From Clostridium sp. CAG:590 (GTDB lineage: Bacteria; Bacillota; Clostridia; Lachnospirales; Lachnospiraceae), in NCBI GenBank assembly GCA_000431135.1, contig HF987854.1, positions 1 through 8,034 of the forward strand: DNA of 8,034 nt, given 5' to 3'. Positions 5,908 to 8,034 of the stretch are shown in pieces; position 1 is the first letter of the stretch; the number at the start of each line of letters is the position of its first letter. Position numbers and translations under genes: made by a program. The notes under the pieces are model-generated. The model was given only the letters and a program-made list of their open reading frames with translations. It was not told where the DNA came from and searched no databases.

Positions 5908-6990
5908 TTACATATATTCCTCTAACCGCTGTGGATCGATCTTGATACGGTTATCCATTGTCTTCATGATATTCTTGATCTGTACCTGTTCAAACACACT
6001 ATCCAGTCCCAGATTATATAACTGGTTCCGGTCAAATCCCAATACAACCGGCCGTAAGATATCCCGGTCATTCTCCCCAAGCACAAGACCTTTCTCATGA
6101 TTGGTTAATTCAACGCATACACCCGGATATAAGATCTTAATACTATTCATTAAATGATTCACCATATCCGGATCATACAGATCCGGTCTGCTCTGCAGCA
6201 TACGGACTGCATCCACCTCGGTATGAGGATCCATTCCGATCTGCATCGCCGTATATTCATCATATGCATTCGCAACAACTAAAATCTTCACAATATTGGA
6301 AACATCCTTCGGTGCATTCTCCGGCAGATACTGTACCTGACACAGCTGCATCAACGTACCTTTTACCCCGGCCGGCAGATTAAAAGCATTGGAAATCTTA
6401 TCTATACCAAGAATCACTGCTCTTGCAACCTGTCCGCGTTCTTCATCCGTAAGATTCTCTGTCTTTCCCCGCAACCCCGGCTGCAAATTTAATTTGCCCA
6501 GATCATGCAAAAATGCAGCCACTACCACTTCACTTTGCTCCATCAGACTAAATCCCGCACGGTGTGAGATCAAAGCGGACAAAATTGCAACATTCAACGC
6601 ATGCTTGTACACATAGTCTTCCGGGCTGCGCAGATTCTGGTTAAAATTAATCTTATGATACAGATTACCAAACTGTTTCAGCAAATCATTGGTTGCCTGC
6701 ATCAGATGTGCCGGTTCTTTGTTCATCATAATTGCATTCAACTCATCTCTCAACCGGAACACTTCCATTGTCTGGAAACGCTCAAACTGCATCTCCTCCA
6801 CGCTCATTGGTGCCAACGGTTCCGCCGGTTCTAACACATACAATCCGATCAAACCAAAGTTCTTCACACTTTCAATACCCTGCCGCGTAATCTTATCATT
6901 CCTGCCATATAATAAAATTCCGCGTTTATTATATATCGGTCTTGCAAGCCGCATTCCAACCTTCAAATCTTCTGCCTTTACATAAATCAA
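5908..6990 (-). CDS. Degenerate HD-GYP domain protein
   Basis: The protein has 360 residues from a TTG at 6990. This start is chosen because GGAGGG (7003 to 6998) lies 7 nt before it; the ATG at 7014 (8 residues longer) would put that site inside the coding region and has no site of its own. The N-terminal part (about 1-55, KAEDLKVGMRLARPIYNKRG) is the small domain common ahead of HD-GYP domains. The HD domain follows: YKHALNVAILS (His at about 130), then FLHDLGKLNL (His-Asp at about 162-163). The HHE..DGxGYP block of active c-di-GMP phosphodiesterases is missing, the middle His is Ala in QVARAV, and the later aDvyDAL motif reads ANAYDEYT. The C-terminus ending in LRPVVLGFD is typical of the group. 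It is probably inactive on c-di-GMP and may act as a sensor or adaptor. It lies downstream of, and probably with, the gene at 7090-7887. Confidence 0.78.
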   Translation of the reverse strand: MIYVKAEDLKVGMRLARPIYNKRGILLYGRNDKITRQGIESVKNFGLIGLYVLEPAEPLAPMSVEEMQFERFQTMEVFRLRDELNAIMMNKEPAHLMQATNDLLKQFGNLYHKINFNQNLRSPEDYVYKHALNVAILSALISHRAGFSLMEQSEVVVAAFLHDLGKLNLQPGLRGKTENLTDEERGQVARAVILGIDKISNAFNLPAGVKGTLMQLCQVQYLPENAPKDVSNIVKILVVANAYDEYTAMQIGMDPHTEVDAVRMLQSRPDLYDPDMVNHLMNSIKILYPGVCVELTNHEKGLVLGENDRDILRPVVLGFDRNQLYNLGLDSVFEQVQIKNIMKTMDNRIKIDPQRLEEYM

Positions 6991-7022
6991 ATTGATGCCC
7001 TCCGTTCTACACATGTTCTACT

Positions 7023-7044
7023 GCATCCGCCTATTTGCGAATGC
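7023..7044 (-). other. Hairpin in the leader of the HD-GYP gene
   Basis: On the minus strand GCATTCGC and GCGGATGC pair as an 8-bp stem with one T-G wobble and a 6-base loop. The hairpin is 32 nt before the TTG start, in the 99-nt gap after the 265-residue gene. No T-run follows, so it is not an intrinsic terminator. It may mark RNA processing or attenuation between two genes of one transcript, or be chance. No clear promoter is visible in the gap. Confidence 0.4.
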
Positions 7045-7089
7045 CATCTTGAACTCTTCGTCTTCTCAATCTCTGTTGCTTTTATTGTA

Positions 7090-7887
7090 TCATTCCGCCT
7101 CACAAATAGCAACGATAGAAACACCTTTTTTCTGATATACTTCTGGTCTTTGAAATTCCAGATTCCGAATATAATCCCCCCGTACACTCCGACCATTGAT
7201 CTGATATCGCAATCCCGCATATATCCGCCCTTTTCCGTCAATACATTGCGTTCTCTCCCGTTGTGTCGCATCCCCTACCAGATATGCCACATCATAACTG
7301 CAACAGGTTTGAACAGACGCATTCCTCTTGTCCACAAAAAGAAATGCCATCTGAAAATGCCTGCTTTTCACCTGTTCCGCACCTAATATCTCTATTGCCA
7401 GCCCCCACTCCTCATATATGTCAGCCAGAATATTCTCTACATTTCTTATCGCTCCAATTGTCCAGATAGCGATATCCCGGAAATAATCTTTTGCGGCAAG
7501 AATACACTGCACAAATTCCCGTCTTCCCCAGTGCGGATCCTCTATTACGATCAATAAACTGCTCCTCTCTTTTTGTGTCTGCCGGATCTGCTCTGACAAT
7601 CTTTCCGTGATATAATCCTGATTCCGTAGGAACTCTGCCTGCTTCGCCGCAAACATCTGTCCTGTTATCTCCAACCGTTCTGCCGCCTGTGCATCTGCTC
7701 CGATCACAACATCCTTCATACAGAATCTTCGCAAAAGTTTCCGCATGGTTCTCTTTCTCTTACCGGATGTTAAATTACCAAATTCAATATGCAGCATACA
7801 AAGATCATGTTCCCTCACAACATTCCACTGCCATTTTTCTTTCTGCGCCGTACAATATATATAATCAATTGTCTCTTTCTTTCTCAT
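7090..7887 (-). CDS. Unrecognised soluble protein of 265 residues
   Basis: I do not recognise this family. The start at 7887 is fixed by an in-frame TGA two codons upstream. The ribosome binding site is weak and close (GGTGAGGC directly before ATG). The protein has no signal peptide or transmembrane helix. A basic region at about 41-55 (SGKRKRTMRKLLRRF) is followed by a helical Gln/Glu/Arg-rich segment (about 66-107). A likely alpha/beta core follows, with strands SLLIVIED (110-117), IAIWTIG (139-145), LAIEILG (163-169) and MAFLFVDK (180-187). No Walker, HD, GGDEF or DNA-binding motif is clear. Its eight or so cysteines are scattered, not in CxxC pairs. Same-strand placement 99 nt before the HD-GYP gene suggests co-transcription and perhaps a shared pathway. 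Nothing in it looks horizontally acquired. Confidence 0.7.
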   Translation of the reverse strand: MRKKETIDYIYCTAQKEKWQWNVVREHDLCMLHIEFGNLTSGKRKRTMRKLLRRFCMKDVVIGADAQAAERLEITGQMFAAKQAEFLRNQDYITERLSEQIRQTQKERSSLLIVIEDPHWGRREFVQCILAAKDYFRDIAIWTIGAIRNVENILADIYEEWGLAIEILGAEQVKSRHFQMAFLFVDKRNASVQTCCSYDVAYLVGDATQRERTQCIDGKGRIYAGLRYQINGRSVRGDYIRNLEFQRPEVYQKKGVSIVAICEAE

Positions 7888-7938
7888 GCCTCACCGTATC
7901 CCACATTTGTTTCATCTTATGCCGGATCTTCAGCTAAA

Positions 7939-7967
7939 ATGACAATTTGGCATTTATCTGTTATAAT
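7939..7967 (+). promoter_or_regulatory. Near-consensus extended -10 promoter for the truncated right-edge gene
   Basis: ATGACA (7939-7944, 5 of 6) and a perfect TATAAT (7962-7967) are separated by exactly 17 nt. TGT directly before TATAAT makes an extended -10. The start near 7974 precedes the ribosome binding site at 7983-7988, giving a short leader of about 25 nt. It lies in the 111-nt gap between divergent genes; no comparable leftward promoter is evident for the 265-residue gene. Confidence 0.75.
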
Positions 7968-7998
7968 TAACTGCATAAAGCAAAGGAGATTCATACAC

Positions 7999-8034
7999 AT
8001 GCATGCATATAAATGTATTACGACATACGAAGGC
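7999..8034 (+). CDS. Start of a truncated gene, tentatively tRNA pseudouridine synthase TruA-like
   Basis: Only the first 12 codons are in the window (MHAYKCITTYEG). AAGGAG (7983-7988) lies 10 nt before the ATG, and a strong promoter lies just upstream, so a real gene starts here. The residues resemble the beginning of TruA-type tRNA pseudouridine(38-40) synthases, where a first strand (YK...I.YDG or YEG) precedes T-R-Y-x-G-W-Q. Twelve residues cannot prove this. A second ATG 4 nt later in another frame is also open, but is less well spaced. Confidence 0.5.
   Translation, partial: MHAYKCITTYEG

Noticed and set aside
7869..7916. Short 16-codon ORF (MKQMWDTVRHEK...) overlapping the start of the 265-residue gene as a leader peptide
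   Set aside because: It has no ribosome binding site and no attenuator structure follows it.
7888..7998. Leftward promoter for the 265-residue gene (TTGTCA with CATAAG at 18 nt)
   Set aside because: The -35 is fair, but the -10 matches poorly. I would not annotate it without transcript data.

Overview
The window looks like a chromosomal core segment of an anaerobic, spore-forming, AT-rich Firmicute, most likely a Lachnospiraceae (Clostridia). This rests on recall of family distribution and gene style, not on a search. The pointers are a YyaC-type sporulation gene, a DUF5711-CvpA pair, a small tandem-CBS protein beginning ILFFLTPK, an HD-GYP-derived protein, strong AGGAGG-type ribosome binding sites and sigma-A-like promoters. 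I see no insertion sequence, phage gene, CRISPR array, tRNA or rRNA gene.

Layout. (1) Positions 1-114 hold a strong leftward promoter whose product lies outside the window. (2) Positions 115-3356 (minus strand) are a probable envelope operon: an MPN/JAMM-like domain followed by a membrane anchor and LysM domain, then a DUF5711 membrane protein, then a CvpA-family membrane protein. The last two overlap by ATGA. (3) The first gene of this operon is broken: an exact 22-bp tandem duplication (2641-2684) shifts the frame, so what should be one protein of 369 residues reads as two overlapping ORFs. (4) Positions 3357-3588 are a divergent control region with a long interrupted inverted repeat. (5) yyaC (plus strand, 3589-4143) converges on, and overlaps by 22 nt, a gene for a two-helix membrane protein with long coiled coils (minus, 4122-5237). 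(6) A second divergent region (5238-5429) leads to a two-CBS-domain protein (plus). Its best start by ribosome-binding-site spacing is a non-canonical ATC. (7) A bidirectional terminator (5842-5882) separates it from a degenerate HD-GYP gene (minus, 5908-6990, probable TTG start). (8) Upstream of that, in the same direction, is an unrecognised 265-residue protein (7090-7887). (9) A near-consensus extended -10 promoter drives a plus-strand gene cut by the window edge, whose first residues resemble TruA.

Working together. The left operon is probably an envelope or peptidoglycan-associated module: a LysM protein anchored by one helix with a cytosolic pseudo-MPN domain, plus two further membrane proteins. 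The right half contains possible signalling proteins: CBS for nucleotide sensing and a degenerate HD-GYP. No direct pathway links the two halves. The most notable observations are the 22-bp duplication, which is a frameshift and possibly a copy-number switch, and the unusual MPN-like/LysM protein it interrupts.
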